Shown: positions 25,480 through 35,423, counted from the first letter of the stretch. The stretch: 64,000 bases of DNA from Maridesulfovibrio bastinii DSM 16055 (GCF_000429985.1 NZ_AUCX01000015.1:62001-126000), one strand, 5' to 3'. The notes: generated from the letters alone by a model not told the origin. Translations and numbers: made by a program.

Positions 25480-26775
25480 ATGATTGAAAGATACACCCGC
25501 CCCGCGATGGGAAACATCTGGACACTTGAAAACAGGTTCAGAGTATGGCTTGAAGTCGAAGTTGCCGTATGCGAGGCCTGGCACAAGCTTGGCAGAATTC
25601 CCGCTGAAGATATGAAGAATATCCGCGAGAAGGCTGACTTCGAGCTTGATCGCATTCTTAAGATCGAAGAAAAAACAAAACATGATGTAATCGCTTTTCT
25701 TACCGCTGTTGAAGAAAAAGTCGGACCTTCATCTCGTTTTATTCATCTTGGCTGTACTTCCTCAGATATTGTGGACACAGCAAACGGCGTTCTTCTCCAT
25801 CGTGCAGGCCGGATGATTCTGGATGTGTTTGACACTTTTCTTGATGTGCTCAAAGAAATGGCACACAATAATAAAGGTCGCATGTGTATGGGCAGAACCC
25901 ATGGCATACATGCCGAACCTACCAGTTTCGGCCTGAAAATGGCTGGATTTTATGCTGAATTTTCACGTCATCGTGAACGTTTTGAAGCTGCCGTAAAAGG
26001 TGTTGCAGTTGGTAAAATTTCAGGAGCAGTGGGAACATACGCAATGCTTGATCCTGAAGTTGAGCGTATTACATGCGAACTGCTTGATCTTCAGGTTGAT
26101 CCCATCTCAACACAGATTGTTCAGCGTGACCGCCATGCGGCATTCTTTACCGCTCTGGCCCTGATTGCAGGTGGTATTGAACGTCTTGGCGTGGAACTGC
26201 GCCATCTCCAGAGAACTGAAGTATTGGAAGTTGAAGAAGGATTCAGCAAAGGGCAGAAAGGCTCTTCGGCAATGCCTCATAAAAAGAATCCTATTTCCGC
26301 TGAAAACCTGTGCGGCCTTTCCCGTCTCGTCCGCACCAATGCTGTTGCTTCCATGGAAAACATGCCTCTGTGGCATGAGCGCGACATCAGCCACTCCTCT
26401 GTTGAACGTGTGATCATGCCCGATTCCACTATACTTATGGATTACATCCTTGCCCGTATGACCGGCGTTCTGAAACGTCTTAAGATTAACGGTGACAATA
26501 TGGACCGTAATCTGATGGCTTCATACGGACTGTTCTATTCTCAGCGGGTACTCATCGGTCTGGTGAACAAGGGACTGGAACGTCAGCGCGCATACGAAAT
26601 GGTCCAGAAGGTTGCAATGCACTGCTGGGAAAACAAAGTTTCCTTCCCTGACAGTATCAGAGCCGATGCCGCTATCGGAGAGTATCTGAATACAACTGAG
26701 CTGGATGAAGTTTTCGACCTCGGATACTATACCAGATACGAAGATATGATCTTTAAACGTGTTTTTGGAAAATAA
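25480..26775 (+). CDS. purB: Adenylosuccinate lyase
   Basis: This 431-residue enzyme cleaves SAICAR to AICAR and adenylosuccinate to AMP in purine synthesis. The fumarase/aspartase superfamily signature SSAMPHKKNPISAEN is present, along with HLGCTSSDIVDTA and GRTHGIHAEPTSFG. The N-terminus MIERYTRPAMGNIW is typical of the bacterial enzyme. It is flanked by terminators, so it is a single-gene unit. Confidence 0.97.
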   Translation: MIERYTRPAMGNIWTLENRFRVWLEVEVAVCEAWHKLGRIPAEDMKNIREKADFELDRILKIEEKTKHDVIAFLTAVEEKVGPSSRFIHLGCTSSDIVDTANGVLLHRAGRMILDVFDTFLDVLKEMAHNNKGRMCMGRTHGIHAEPTSFGLKMAGFYAEFSRHRERFEAAVKGVAVGKISGAVGTYAMLDPEVERITCELLDLQVDPISTQIVQRDRHAAFFTALALIAGGIERLGVELRHLQRTEVLEVEEGFSKGQKGSSAMPHKKNPISAENLCGLSRLVRTNAVASMENMPLWHERDISHSSVERVIMPDSTILMDYILARMTGVLKRLKINGDNMDRNLMASYGLFYSQRVLIGLVNKGLERQRAYEMVQKVAMHCWENKVSFPDSIRADAAIGEYLNTTELDEVFDLGYYTRYEDMIFKRVFGK

Positions 26776-26798
26776 TTTAACATAAATGTTTCTTATAT

Positions 26799-26840
26799 TT
26801 CACCCGTCTGACACTTTTGGCAGGCGGGTGAACTTTTTTT
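26799..26840 (+). terminator. Terminator of purB
   Basis: A long stem, TTCACCCG...CGGGTGAA with minor mismatches and loop ACTTTTG, is followed by seven T residues. The 230 bases after it hold no credible gene. Confidence 0.88.
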
Positions 26841-27071
26841 GCAGATATTTAATAATCATGATAAATACTTCGTAGTATGGTTCTTTGTGCGCATAGTAAT
26901 CATTGTATTTGCTAGTTCTACAAAATATATCACTATGAAATTTGAGCAGAGTTCGTTTCAGAGTGTAAAACAGCACTTATATTATTTAAGAGGAGGGGAC
27001 CTGTTTTGCCATGACTGCATGTAACTATTTTAAAGTGCATCTGGTAAAGCTTATGGTTAGGTAAGTATTAT

Positions 27072-28343
27072 ATGAAGCTGAATTTTAAAGTATATTTTTT
27101 TACAGCCGTTATTTTACTCGGTTCTTTGAGCCCGGTGGCGGCAGCAGGATGGAAAGCTCACATAGAGGGAAGTGAGTTTACCCCTGAATCAGTTATTGCA
27201 GTAAACAAGGACGAACAGAAGATGTTTCTTCTGATCCATAAAAGTCCGATCAGACCTGTCAAAACCTTCTCATGCTCCACTGGTAAAATTAAAGGCGACA
27301 AGCTCGTTGAAGGTGATAAGAAAACTCCTGAAGGAGTGTACTTCACCAGCGGCAGAAGGACAGGGCTGAAAAATTATGAGCTGTATGGTGATATGGCTTT
27401 CCCGCTTGATTTCCCTAATCCTGTAGACAGGATAAAAGGTAAAACAGGTTATGGCATCTGGATTCACGGGAGAGGTAAGAAACTTGTCTCAAGGGATACT
27501 CAGGGGTGCGTGGCTATTGCCAATAAAAACATAAGCAGCCTTGATAAGGATATATCCGCAGGTTTTCCGGTTGTCATAGGTAATACTGTTGACTGGTCTG
27601 AATCCGGCGGCGGAAATGCTGCGGAGGCTTTACGGTTTGAAAAGATAGTTAAGAGCTGGGCGGATAGCTGGAAAAACGAACAGTCTGCCTTTTTTGATTA
27701 CTATGATGCCGGACTTTTTGAAATTTCCGAAAATACCTCGTTTAAGGCTTTTAGAAAGCACAAAGAGAGAATTTTCAAGAGCACTCCATGGATTGATATT
27801 GAGCTTTTCAACATTAAAGCTCTTCAGGGTCCTGATTACTGGGTTACATGGTTTGACCAGTTCTATCGCTCCAGAAATTATGTTTCTTCCACCAATAAAA
27901 GGCTTTACTGGCAGAAAATTGGAGACAAGTGGAAGATTGTCGGAGTTGAATTCGGGCCGAGACCTTCGGATTTACACCGTAAATATCTGGATCGCAAAAC
28001 TCCTGCTATAGAAAAATTTGTTGAAGACTGGCGGGAGAGCTGGCTTTCTGCTGATTTGGAAAAATATCTGACTTTTTATGACGAATCTGTGTTACAGGGA
28101 AATAGAAAAGGTCTCGCAGATATCCGGGAGCAGAAGAAAGAGTTGTGGACTGAGAGGAAGCCGTCTGCAATCAAATTTAAGACCCTTAATATAAAAGAAT
28201 GCCCGGAAGGCTTTAAAGTAAGTTTTCGGCAGAATTATAAGGATTCTTCCGGATATGAAGACACCGGAAGAAAAGTTGTCGTGCTGAGGCCCGCAGGAGA
28301 AAGTTGGCGCATAATCGAAGAACAATGGAGCAGGCTCAGATGA
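27072..28343 (+). CDS. csd6: Csd6/Pgp2-like L,D-carboxypeptidase (YkuD plus NTF2-like domains)
   Basis: This 423-residue exported protein has a signal peptide (cut near AAAGW, residue 25). Residues about 38-170 form an L,D-transpeptidase (YkuD) fold with H132 in IWIHGRG and the nucleophile C146 in SRDTQGCVAI. Two NTF2/SnoaL-like units follow at about 195-300 and 310-423 (WADSWKNEQ..., WRESWLSADLEKYL...). This architecture is that of Helicobacter Csd6 and Campylobacter Pgp2, which remove the terminal D-Ala of tetrapeptides and set helical shape. It heads a four-gene run that includes a Csd4-like enzyme. A plain L,D-transpeptidase is the alternative. Confidence 0.8.
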   Translation: MKLNFKVYFFTAVILLGSLSPVAAAGWKAHIEGSEFTPESVIAVNKDEQKMFLLIHKSPIRPVKTFSCSTGKIKGDKLVEGDKKTPEGVYFTSGRRTGLKNYELYGDMAFPLDFPNPVDRIKGKTGYGIWIHGRGKKLVSRDTQGCVAIANKNISSLDKDISAGFPVVIGNTVDWSESGGGNAAEALRFEKIVKSWADSWKNEQSAFFDYYDAGLFEISENTSFKAFRKHKERIFKSTPWIDIELFNIKALQGPDYWVTWFDQFYRSRNYVSSTNKRLYWQKIGDKWKIVGVEFGPRPSDLHRKYLDRKTPAIEKFVEDWRESWLSADLEKYLTFYDESVLQGNRKGLADIREQKKELWTERKPSAIKFKTLNIKECPEGFKVSFRQNYKDSSGYEDTGRKVVVLRPAGESWRIIEEQWSRLR

Positions 28344-29044
28344 GCAAAACTAAATACAATGTTCTCTTCATGCGAGATGATGACACCGTAAAACGGTATC
28401 GTTTAAGCCCGGTGTTGCTTAAATTCTTTTTATGGTTTCTCATCGTTATGATCGCATGCGCAGGCGGTGGAGCCTGGGCAGGGTATACCTTCTGGAAGAG
28501 TAATAAAGAACTTAAAAAAGATAAGATTACACTTCGTCAGGAGCTTAATAAGTCAGCTGTCCAGCTTGAGCGGTTGCAGAACGTCAACAAAATTCTTGAT
28601 TCTTACGATCCTAATGAACTTCAAAGTCTTCTTACAGCTGTTCCTTTGGAAGAGAAAAAAGTTGAGCCTAAAAGCAGACTTAATCTCAGCAAACTGCTTA
28701 ATTATAAAAATCTTATGCGGGCCGGAGTTGAGAATATCAAGCTGCGCAAGTCCGGTAACGGTCTGGCTTTAAGCCTTGATCTCAACAATCTTCAAACTTC
28801 TTCATCACTCAACGGACTTATCGGTCTTGAACTGGTCTTGAATGATGGTGAGGTTGCAAAAGTAAAATCAAACCATGACGATCTGTCTTTTCAGATTCAG
28901 CGTTTCAAAGTTGTCAGAACCAGATTTCCTTTTCCCGGGGATGTCGATCTGAAAGATATTTACGGCTTGCGTCTTAAAATTAACACTTCAGACCACGAGT
29001 TGATTTTCAGTGAAGTTTATCCGATTTCAGGCATATATAACTAG
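28340..29044 (+). CDS. Bitopic coiled-coil membrane protein between csd6 and csd4
   Basis: This 234-residue protein has one membrane helix at about 24-47, a coiled coil at about 52-82 and a periplasmic domain I do not recognise. The ATG overlaps the csd6 stop (ATGA), so translation is coupled; a longer start at 28304 is unlikely. The C-terminus overlaps the next gene by 35 bases. Its topology, resembling PilO-like or divisome linkers, suggests that it anchors or places the two peptidoglycan carboxypeptidases in the envelope; this is inferred from context only. Confidence 0.8.
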   Translation: MSKTKYNVLFMRDDDTVKRYRLSPVLLKFFLWFLIVMIACAGGGAWAGYTFWKSNKELKKDKITLRQELNKSAVQLERLQNVNKILDSYDPNELQSLLTAVPLEEKKVEPKSRLNLSKLLNYKNLMRAGVENIKLRKSGNGLALSLDLNNLQTSSSLNGLIGLELVLNDGEVAKVKSNHDDLSFQIQRFKVVRTRFPFPGDVDLKDIYGLRLKINTSDHELIFSEVYPISGIYN

Positions 29045-30782
29045 TCTGCTGCTTTGCCTGCTCTTTTGCGGAACAGCTGCGGCACAGAAGGTTAATGAGT
29101 ACACTTTTTTTAAAGGAACTCAGTATCCATTGCGTGTTACATGGATAAAGGGTGATCTTCCCGGGCCTACTATTATGGTTCAGGGAGGAATTCAGGGAGA
29201 TGAAGTCTCTGGATTTTTTACGGCTCAGCTTTTGACAAAAGCACGGCTTAAGAAGGGGAACCTTATCATTGTTCCCAGAGCCAATGAACCGTCTATTCTT
29301 AAGCGCAGAAGACAGATAAATGTCGATCTAAACCGCCGTTTTGATAGGGACTACAACCATTTTTATGAAGACAGGCTTGCCCGGGCTATTCGTTTTTTAG
29401 TGGGGCATGCTGACGGATTTATTCATCTTCATGAGGGTAGCGGTTTCTATTGTCCGACATATAAAGGCGTACTTAGAAATCCTGACAGGTATGGCCAGTC
29501 ATTTATTATTGATACTGAAATCTACAAGGGGAAAATCCATCTTGCAGATATGTGTACCAAGGCCATAAAAAAATTAAACAGCCAGATTCGAAATTCCGCA
29601 TATCATTTTACCCTTTTCAATACCGATACCTTTGCCAAGGCCACCCATTATCCTGAGATGCGCAAGTCTTTGACTTTTTATACTCTTGTGGAGAGAGGCA
29701 TCCCGGCAATGGCTGTGGAAGTCAGTAAAGATATAATGAATGTGAACTGGAAAGTTCACCAGCAGTTGAAGGCCACTGTTTTTCTATTAAAAGAATTCGG
29801 ACTGCAACTTGAAGTCCCTGACTTTTCACTTCCCCGAGGCAAAAACAGTGAAAAGATCAGTATCTCTATCAATGGAAGGCCCCTTGCCGGAAGTTCACTT
29901 AACCTTGCCAGAGGGTCAGTTGTAGAAACTTCAGAAAGAGAGCTTAAAGATAACGGGCTTGATCCGGCTATTGCCGTATATGCTTCTGACAGACCGGGGC
30001 TTAATCTTTTAAATGCTCCGCGCATGGCGCTTTCTCCTTTTCCATCGATTGAAGTAAATATGGATGGAGACAGGCTTTCAACTTCAAAAGTAAATTGGAA
30101 AGGATTTCAGCGTGTTGAGGCAAGCCAGCAGGACCCGGTTTTTGTGTGCTGGTTGAACGGCAAGGCTGAGTTTATTCCTGCTTCCGGTGTTTTGAAGGCT
30201 GTTGAAGGCGACCAGATTATACTCGAAGGTGTATTGGGGAGTCATAAGGAAGAAATACTTAACCTGAAAGGTTTTGTGGCTTCATTAAGCTCCAACAATG
30301 GTCAGGATGTCGGATATGAAATTATCGCTGATCCCGGTAATTTTATGCAGAAGTATGAGCTTGACAGTTCTGGTAATGAAACTTCAGTTTTTCGTGTAGT
30401 GCGGGAAACTCCGGGTGTTAAAAGGACTCACTTTGATATTTCCATAAGCCCGAGAAAAATTGAGGCATTGAAGCTTAAAGATGCTAATGGCGGCATTTTT
30501 CTTATGGGCTGGCAGAAAGGTTCAGGCAGGGTTCTGCCTGCTGGAAGTTATACTCTTGAAGATGTGTGGAGTAACGGTAATACTGCTAAAATTCAGCCTT
30601 TTATAGGTGGTGAACCTGTCGCGTGGGGGCAGAGCTTCAACATCAGTAACGGCCAGAGTATGAATCTTACCCTAAGACAGGGAACAACTTTTTCCTTGTT
30701 GGGAAGTATGGAGTTACGCGGAAGCGGCTATATACAGAGTGCTTCGAAGTCTGTATCTTTCGGGAAAGAAAAAATTAATTAA
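29010..30782 (+). CDS. csd4: Csd4/Pgp1-like peptidoglycan D,L-carboxypeptidase (M14/M99 family)
   Basis: This 590-residue exported metallopeptidase begins with GTG and a signal peptide (cut near GTAAAQ). The zinc site fits Csd4: Q62 and E65 in GGIQGDE, where most M14 enzymes have His, and a histidine of HLHEGSGFY (139-141). MAVEVSKD holds the likely catalytic Glu. C-terminal beta domains (about 275-590) also match the long Csd4 layout. Csd4 trims tripeptides to dipeptides and is needed for helical shape in Helicobacter. Its overlap with the upstream gene and nearness to csd6 strengthen the call. In this organism it should contribute to a curved or vibrioid shape. Confidence 0.82.
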   Translation: MKFIRFQAYITSLLLCLLFCGTAAAQKVNEYTFFKGTQYPLRVTWIKGDLPGPTIMVQGGIQGDEVSGFFTAQLLTKARLKKGNLIIVPRANEPSILKRRRQINVDLNRRFDRDYNHFYEDRLARAIRFLVGHADGFIHLHEGSGFYCPTYKGVLRNPDRYGQSFIIDTEIYKGKIHLADMCTKAIKKLNSQIRNSAYHFTLFNTDTFAKATHYPEMRKSLTFYTLVERGIPAMAVEVSKDIMNVNWKVHQQLKATVFLLKEFGLQLEVPDFSLPRGKNSEKISISINGRPLAGSSLNLARGSVVETSERELKDNGLDPAIAVYASDRPGLNLLNAPRMALSPFPSIEVNMDGDRLSTSKVNWKGFQRVEASQQDPVFVCWLNGKAEFIPASGVLKAVEGDQIILEGVLGSHKEEILNLKGFVASLSSNNGQDVGYEIIADPGNFMQKYELDSSGNETSVFRVVRETPGVKRTHFDISISPRKIEALKLKDANGGIFLMGWQKGSGRVLPAGSYTLEDVWSNGNTAKIQPFIGGEPVAWGQSFNISNGQSMNLTLRQGTTFSLLGSMELRGSGYIQSASKSVSFGKEKIN

Positions 30783-30805
30783 GCAGAAGTTCCCGGTGAG
30801 AAAAT

Positions 30806-31609
30806 ATGACAGCTGTTCCAGAGTTTTTTGTAAACCTTCCTTTGCGATATATACACAGTAATCCTGAATACCTCGACATCTTTATAAGTAGAAGAATCAA
30901 TCCGGAGCTGGGCCTTGACTGTCTTGATGGTGAATGTCTTAACAGGAACTGGCTGGAAACAATTAAAAAACGGATTTCAGATGCTGGGCTTTCCTGCACG
31001 GTCCATCTACCTTTTCTGGATTTAAAACCGGGCAGTCTCAACAGGGCAATACGTCTGGCCACTATTGAAATAATGAAATCCGCAATGGATGTGGCTGCCA
31101 TGTATTCACCATTGCGCATGGTTATGCATCCTTCATTAACAAGCTGGCTTGAGCCTGACCTTTTTCAGAGAACCGCTGATTACTGCTGCGAAACTATCTC
31201 AAGTATAAGTGATTACTGGCCCGGTCATCCTGATTTGTGTCTGGAAAATACTCACGAAATTTCGCCTGAAATTATTACGGGCATGGTTAAAGATATTAAT
31301 CGCAGTAATGTTGGAATCTGCTTTGATATTGGGCATTGGCATTCTTTTTCAAAAGGATACAAGAATAACGATTTCGATTTCTGGTTTGATACATTTCTGC
31401 CATATCTTCGCCATCTCCATCTGCACGATAATAATGGAAATGCTGACTCTCACTTTGCCATCGGGGAAGGCTCAATAGACTGGGATCATGTTGTTCAAAG
31501 GCTCAAACAGATTACCACTGCCCCGACATATACTCTTGAGCCCCACAGTCAGGTTGATTTTGAAGAGAGCATTAAATATTTCAAGAGTAGGATTCTGCCG
31601 AATATCTAA
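30806..31609 (+). CDS. Sugar isomerase/AP-endonuclease-2-like TIM barrel
   Basis: This 267-residue protein belongs to the xylose-isomerase-like TIM barrel family. Metal and substrate strands are visible as LCLENTHE, GICFDIGHWH, HLHDNNGNADSH and IGEGSIDWDHV. Members include sugar-phosphate isomerases, endonuclease IV and the cobamide-remodelling phosphodiesterase CbiR; none can be chosen by eye. It lies 23 bases after csd4 and is probably the last gene of that operon, although a link to peptidoglycan is not obvious. No terminator with a T run follows, only a weak GCCTGAT/ATCAGGC inverted repeat at 31683-31708. Confidence 0.8.
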   Translation: MTAVPEFFVNLPLRYIHSNPEYLDIFISRRINPELGLDCLDGECLNRNWLETIKKRISDAGLSCTVHLPFLDLKPGSLNRAIRLATIEIMKSAMDVAAMYSPLRMVMHPSLTSWLEPDLFQRTADYCCETISSISDYWPGHPDLCLENTHEISPEIITGMVKDINRSNVGICFDIGHWHSFSKGYKNNDFDFWFDTFLPYLRHLHLHDNNGNADSHFAIGEGSIDWDHVVQRLKQITTAPTYTLEPHSQVDFEESIKYFKSRILPNI

Positions 31610-31838
31610 GAAGAAACTCCTAACTACCTGCCGGCAGTATTTGTTTAACAGCAGAGCTAAAATAAAGATCAACGACTCTATGGCCTGATTTATAAAGGTT
31701 TATCAGGCAGGGCGATAGCAATTCTGCTCGGGATAATTTCTTTTGCATAGGGTAAGGGACGACTTGTTCCTCTAACGCCATAAGCATGTGCGAGTACCAC
31801 AAACTTAGCAGCCTGTGCTCCTGAGATATTTCAGAATC

Positions 31839-33887
31839 TTAAATCTGGACTTTTATGATGCTCAGGACATCATTTTCATAGGTCCCATTGTTTTTGTATT
31901 CCCTGTATCCTGATGAATGGGCGCAGCCTACAGCGTATAAAGCTTCTTCGGTTTCCTGAAGCCTTACACATGATTCCCCGCAATCCAGAGAGAAAAATTC
32001 TCTGTCAATTTTGATTATATCACCGGGTTTGTAGTTCGAACTTGTTGATGAAATTACTGTTCCGTTGGCTTCAACAAATATTCCCTCGGAATTTACAATA
32101 TTTCCTTCAGAATCGCGTGGAAGAACATCCTCTATCATAGCTTTAAACTGAGGTTCGGAGTCAAAAACAATTCCTATTCCACCAAGTGTTAAGGACTCAT
32201 CTTCAATATCTGTAATCGCGGCATTGTAAATATAGGTATATCGCTGCGAACCTTCCGCTGAATATAGTTCCGTACTGAAAAAGTCCGAAACATGGTAGAG
32301 TTCAGGATCAGTTGTTCTCAAGGTTCCTGTGATAAAAGGATGATCCAGAACAATGCCTTCTTTGTCATATTCATCCGGATTCGAGCAGGCGATGATCATA
32401 CCTTTACGGTTGTATATAAAAAGGTTTGTATAAACTGTATACAAGTCATTGATATTCTTAAGTATAGAACGCATGTGGTTACGGTTTTCATCACTTATTT
32501 CTTCATAACCGAGTATTTTTTTAAAATCGGAATTAAGTGCCCACCAGCGGCAGTCGTTAGCTCTTTCATATAAGTTCCTGTCCATTATATCTATGGCGAG
32601 TCTGGCCAGAAACTGGGTTTCATGCATTCTTGAGGATGCTACAAGCTCCAGAAGCTTGTCAGTTGAATTCTGAAAAACGTTCTGAACGTTGTCACCGATT
32701 TTTTTAATTTCTTTTAGGATATGGGGTAAGGCCCGGCCTTCCATCTGCTCAACCTTATTGGGCGAGATGCTCTTTTTGGCTGCCATTATTTCGCCATTTT
32801 GAACAACCAGCTCCAGATCTGAAAGTACGTTTTCGGAAGAATCTTCAACGTAAGTCAGCTGTCCTGAGAAAAAAGCTTTTTCACGGATGGATGCTGCGTC
32901 TATGGAAAGGTTTTCATTTTTTTTGAAAGCGGTATTTATCTTTTTTAAAACACATCCATACCATGTAAGGCCGATAAAGCCCTGATAACCTTTGGTCTTA
33001 ACGGTTTTAACCAGATATTCGACGTTATTTATAGTTTGGATGGTGAAGCTTTCTGTTAAAGAAAATTCAGCCCGTTTAGAGATTGGAAAACTATTGTGGT
33101 CGCTTGAAGCAATTGCTCTACCGTGATCATCAAGTACAAGAAGGATAGTATCATTGGAGAATTCAGCAAGGTTATGGAATATGCCCTTCATTTCGTTTGA
33201 AAAATCGAAAATAAGGCAAAGGACTCCCAATGGTCTTCCTGTCTCCGGTAATTTAATTGCCTGAGAATAAATCAGTACATTGTCATGGTCGGGATTAAGA
33301 TCACTATGGCGGTATGTTTCAACATACTCTTCAGCTTCAAGGGTTTCAGCAAGCAGTGGATCTGATGAATGGGTTATGTTGTTAGTGCTGTCGAGATGGG
33401 CACAGACGTTGCCATCAAGGTCCAGCACAACAATTTCTCTATAGACTGTATATTTTATCCGGTACTCTTTTAATCTTTCTTCAATGATAGCGATGTCATC
33501 TTCCGTCCGGTCACTTTTTTCAAGAAATCTTACCAGATCATCATCCATTGCCAGAAAACCAACATCAGCGGTTCTTTCAAAGAGATTTCTTTTAAGAATA
33601 TCAATAATAACCTGTGCTACCGCAGATATTTCAAGAATGACCTTCTGAGTGTTTTCCCTGATCAGAACCTCAATCAGATTCTGTTTCAAGCCGGAAAAGT
33701 TGTCCTGAGTTTTTATAATGAAATCAATCAGGTTTTGGGCAATTCTACTGCAATTAATTTTGCCGGTGAGTATTGCCATTGTCCATAGCCTGTCCAGCCG
33801 TGTTAACACACTAAGACAATTCGCAACTTCAGGCATGAACTGTAAAAAGTGAGTTGAATGTTTTTCTTTCTGATTAGATTTCATCAT
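31839..33887 (-). CDS. Soluble double-Cache sensory protein without visible output domain
   Basis: This 682-residue protein appears to hold two Cache-type sensor modules, one in each half. Each starts with a related segment (NLFERTADVGFLAMD near 120 and NLYERANDCRWWALN near 460) and contains PAS/Cache strands (EIVVLDLDGNVCAHLD; LFIYNRKGMIIACSN). No transmembrane helix or signal peptide is seen, and neither are HAMP, MCP, kinase, GGDEF or CheW domains. The chain ends soon after GYREYKNNGTYENDV. It may sense internal ligands, possibly as a chemotaxis adaptor that has lost its output domain. It is a single-gene unit preceded by an AT-rich region. Confidence 0.7.
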   Translation of the reverse strand: MMKSNQKEKHSTHFLQFMPEVANCLSVLTRLDRLWTMAILTGKINCSRIAQNLIDFIIKTQDNFSGLKQNLIEVLIRENTQKVILEISAVAQVIIDILKRNLFERTADVGFLAMDDDLVRFLEKSDRTEDDIAIIEERLKEYRIKYTVYREIVVLDLDGNVCAHLDSTNNITHSSDPLLAETLEAEEYVETYRHSDLNPDHDNVLIYSQAIKLPETGRPLGVLCLIFDFSNEMKGIFHNLAEFSNDTILLVLDDHGRAIASSDHNSFPISKRAEFSLTESFTIQTINNVEYLVKTVKTKGYQGFIGLTWYGCVLKKINTAFKKNENLSIDAASIREKAFFSGQLTYVEDSSENVLSDLELVVQNGEIMAAKKSISPNKVEQMEGRALPHILKEIKKIGDNVQNVFQNSTDKLLELVASSRMHETQFLARLAIDIMDRNLYERANDCRWWALNSDFKKILGYEEISDENRNHMRSILKNINDLYTVYTNLFIYNRKGMIIACSNPDEYDKEGIVLDHPFITGTLRTTDPELYHVSDFFSTELYSAEGSQRYTYIYNAAITDIEDESLTLGGIGIVFDSEPQFKAMIEDVLPRDSEGNIVNSEGIFVEANGTVISSTSSNYKPGDIIKIDREFFSLDCGESCVRLQETEEALYAVGCAHSSGYREYKNNGTYENDVLSIIKVQI

Positions 33888-34559
33888 GACCCCTTGGGAA
33901 GTACAGCAGTGTTTTTCTAATTTTAGAATAATAGTGAATGCTGTATATATAATTTATAATGCAAGTTTTAAATGTTGCAACATTGTTAAATTTTATTCTT
34001 TTTACAATAGTAAAATGCTATATGAATATATAAAAAAAGTAAATTCAATTGATTTTTAAAATAACTCTACTTTTGTTCGTTAATAAAACTGATAATACAA
34101 CCATATTATTAGTGTAAAATTGTCCTGCTAGCGCTTTTTATTTGATGTTTAAAATATATTAAAGTCATGAGTGTTCACTACAAAGCTATACTTGAGCTGT
34201 ATGCAATTAGTACAACAATTACTTAAAAAATATTTCAGGTTAATTTAAAACAAAACAATATTAGTTTTAAAATATGTTTAAATTTTTAGTTTTAATTGAT
34301 TTATAAGTTATATTATTGTGCATATCGCAATGATGTGAGCTTTATATGTGCTTATTCATTATTGCTTGTTTACGATTTTTATTTTCAGGTAAGACTGAAT
34401 AGCGGATGGCTTTAGCTCTGGACAATCCCTGAAATTATTAATAATTCGCTCTTGTACCTCTGAAGGTTCTTAATATTGTTGTGCTCTGTTTTATGCTTAA
34501 AAAAATCAAATGTTATAAAACTTTATATGTTGAAATATGCTTAAAGGAGACTCTTTGTA
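33888..34559. promoter_or_regulatory. AT-rich divergent intergenic region
   Basis: About 670 bases with very high A+T. It must hold promoters for the Cache protein (left) and the DDAH-type gene (right). Many A/T tracts are seen but no ORF, long repeat or RNA motif. AAAGGAG lies directly before the start at 34560. Confidence 0.4.
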
Positions 34560-35336
34560 ATGATAACAAAAGCGATAGTCAGAACTCCTGCCGCTGATAT
34601 GGCAAGCGGCATCACCGGGGCAGACCTTGGAAAACCGGATATGAAACTCACATTTGCCCAGCATGAAGGTTATGTGGAAGCTTTAAGAAAAGCCGGAGTT
34701 GAAGTGACCGTTCTGGAAGCTCAGGAAGATTACCCGGATTCAGTTTTTGTGGAAGACGTAGCCGTAATGATTCCTACAGCTTCAGGAGTGGCTGCAATCA
34801 TAGCACGTCCGGGAGCCGGACCAAGACGCGGCGAAGTTGAAAATATGAAATCTTATCTCAAAACATTCGTCTCTGAACTGTTCGAAATAACAGATCCCGG
34901 TTTTATGGAAGGCGGAGATGTAATGCTTGTGAAGGATACTTTTTATGTCGGTGTGGACAAGCGCACCAATCAGTCCGGCTGTGATCAGTTTGCGGCTGTT
35001 GTTGAAAAATTAGGTTATAAATGTATCTGTGTTCCTTTTGAAAACGGCATTCCCCACCTTAAAACAGAGATGTCTCAGGTAGCTGAAAATACACTTCTTA
35101 TTGCCGAAAGATTTGCTGATAGACCTGAATTTAAGGATTTTAAAAAAATTATTGCCCCGAAAGGCGAAAGTTACGCAGCGAACTGTCTGTTTCTTGGTGA
35201 GACTCTTTTAATGCCTGCCGGTTTTCCTAAAACCAGAGCGGCACTGGTTGAAGAAGGATTGAATCCAGTTGAAGTTGAAATGACTGAGTTTAGAAAAATG
35301 GATGGGGGACTTACCTGCCTGTCTTTAAGATTTTAA
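34560..35336 (+). CDS. Dimethylarginine dimethylaminohydrolase-family amidinotransferase
   Basis: This 258-residue protein belongs to the pentein superfamily (DDAH/arginine deiminase). The active-site set is seen: D66 in FVEDVAV, E117 and D120 in MEGGDVM, H166 in GIPHLKTE and the nucleophile C253 in GGLTCLSLRF at the C-terminus. DDAH converts methylated arginine to citrulline; bacterial members may act on arginine or related guanidines. The length and C-terminal Cys match DDAH rather than the longer arginine deiminases. A strong ribosome site and a terminator mark it as a single-gene unit. Confidence 0.9.
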   Translation: MITKAIVRTPAADMASGITGADLGKPDMKLTFAQHEGYVEALRKAGVEVTVLEAQEDYPDSVFVEDVAVMIPTASGVAAIIARPGAGPRRGEVENMKSYLKTFVSELFEITDPGFMEGGDVMLVKDTFYVGVDKRTNQSGCDQFAAVVEKLGYKCICVPFENGIPHLKTEMSQVAENTLLIAERFADRPEFKDFKKIIAPKGESYAANCLFLGETLLMPAGFPKTRAALVEEGLNPVEVEMTEFRKMDGGLTCLSLRF

Positions 35337-35360
35337 TCTTAGTTCTTATTTTTATAAACT

Positions 35361-35394
35361 AAGAGGGTTGCCGACAACTGACGGCAACCCTCTT
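35361..35394. terminator. Bidirectional terminator
   Basis: A perfect 13-bp stem, AAGAGGGTTGCCG (35361-35373) with its complement (35382-35394), lies between convergent genes. Confidence 0.88.
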
Positions 35395-35423
35395 AATATT
35401 TATGCTAAAAATATAATTTAAAA

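Noticed and set aside
26839-27024. 61-codon ORF after the purB terminator
   Set aside because: It begins with TTG inside the terminator T run and has no ribosome site.
31620-31802. 60-codon minus-strand ORF after the TIM-barrel gene
   Set aside because: No ribosome site, no family features, and it overlaps an inverted repeat.
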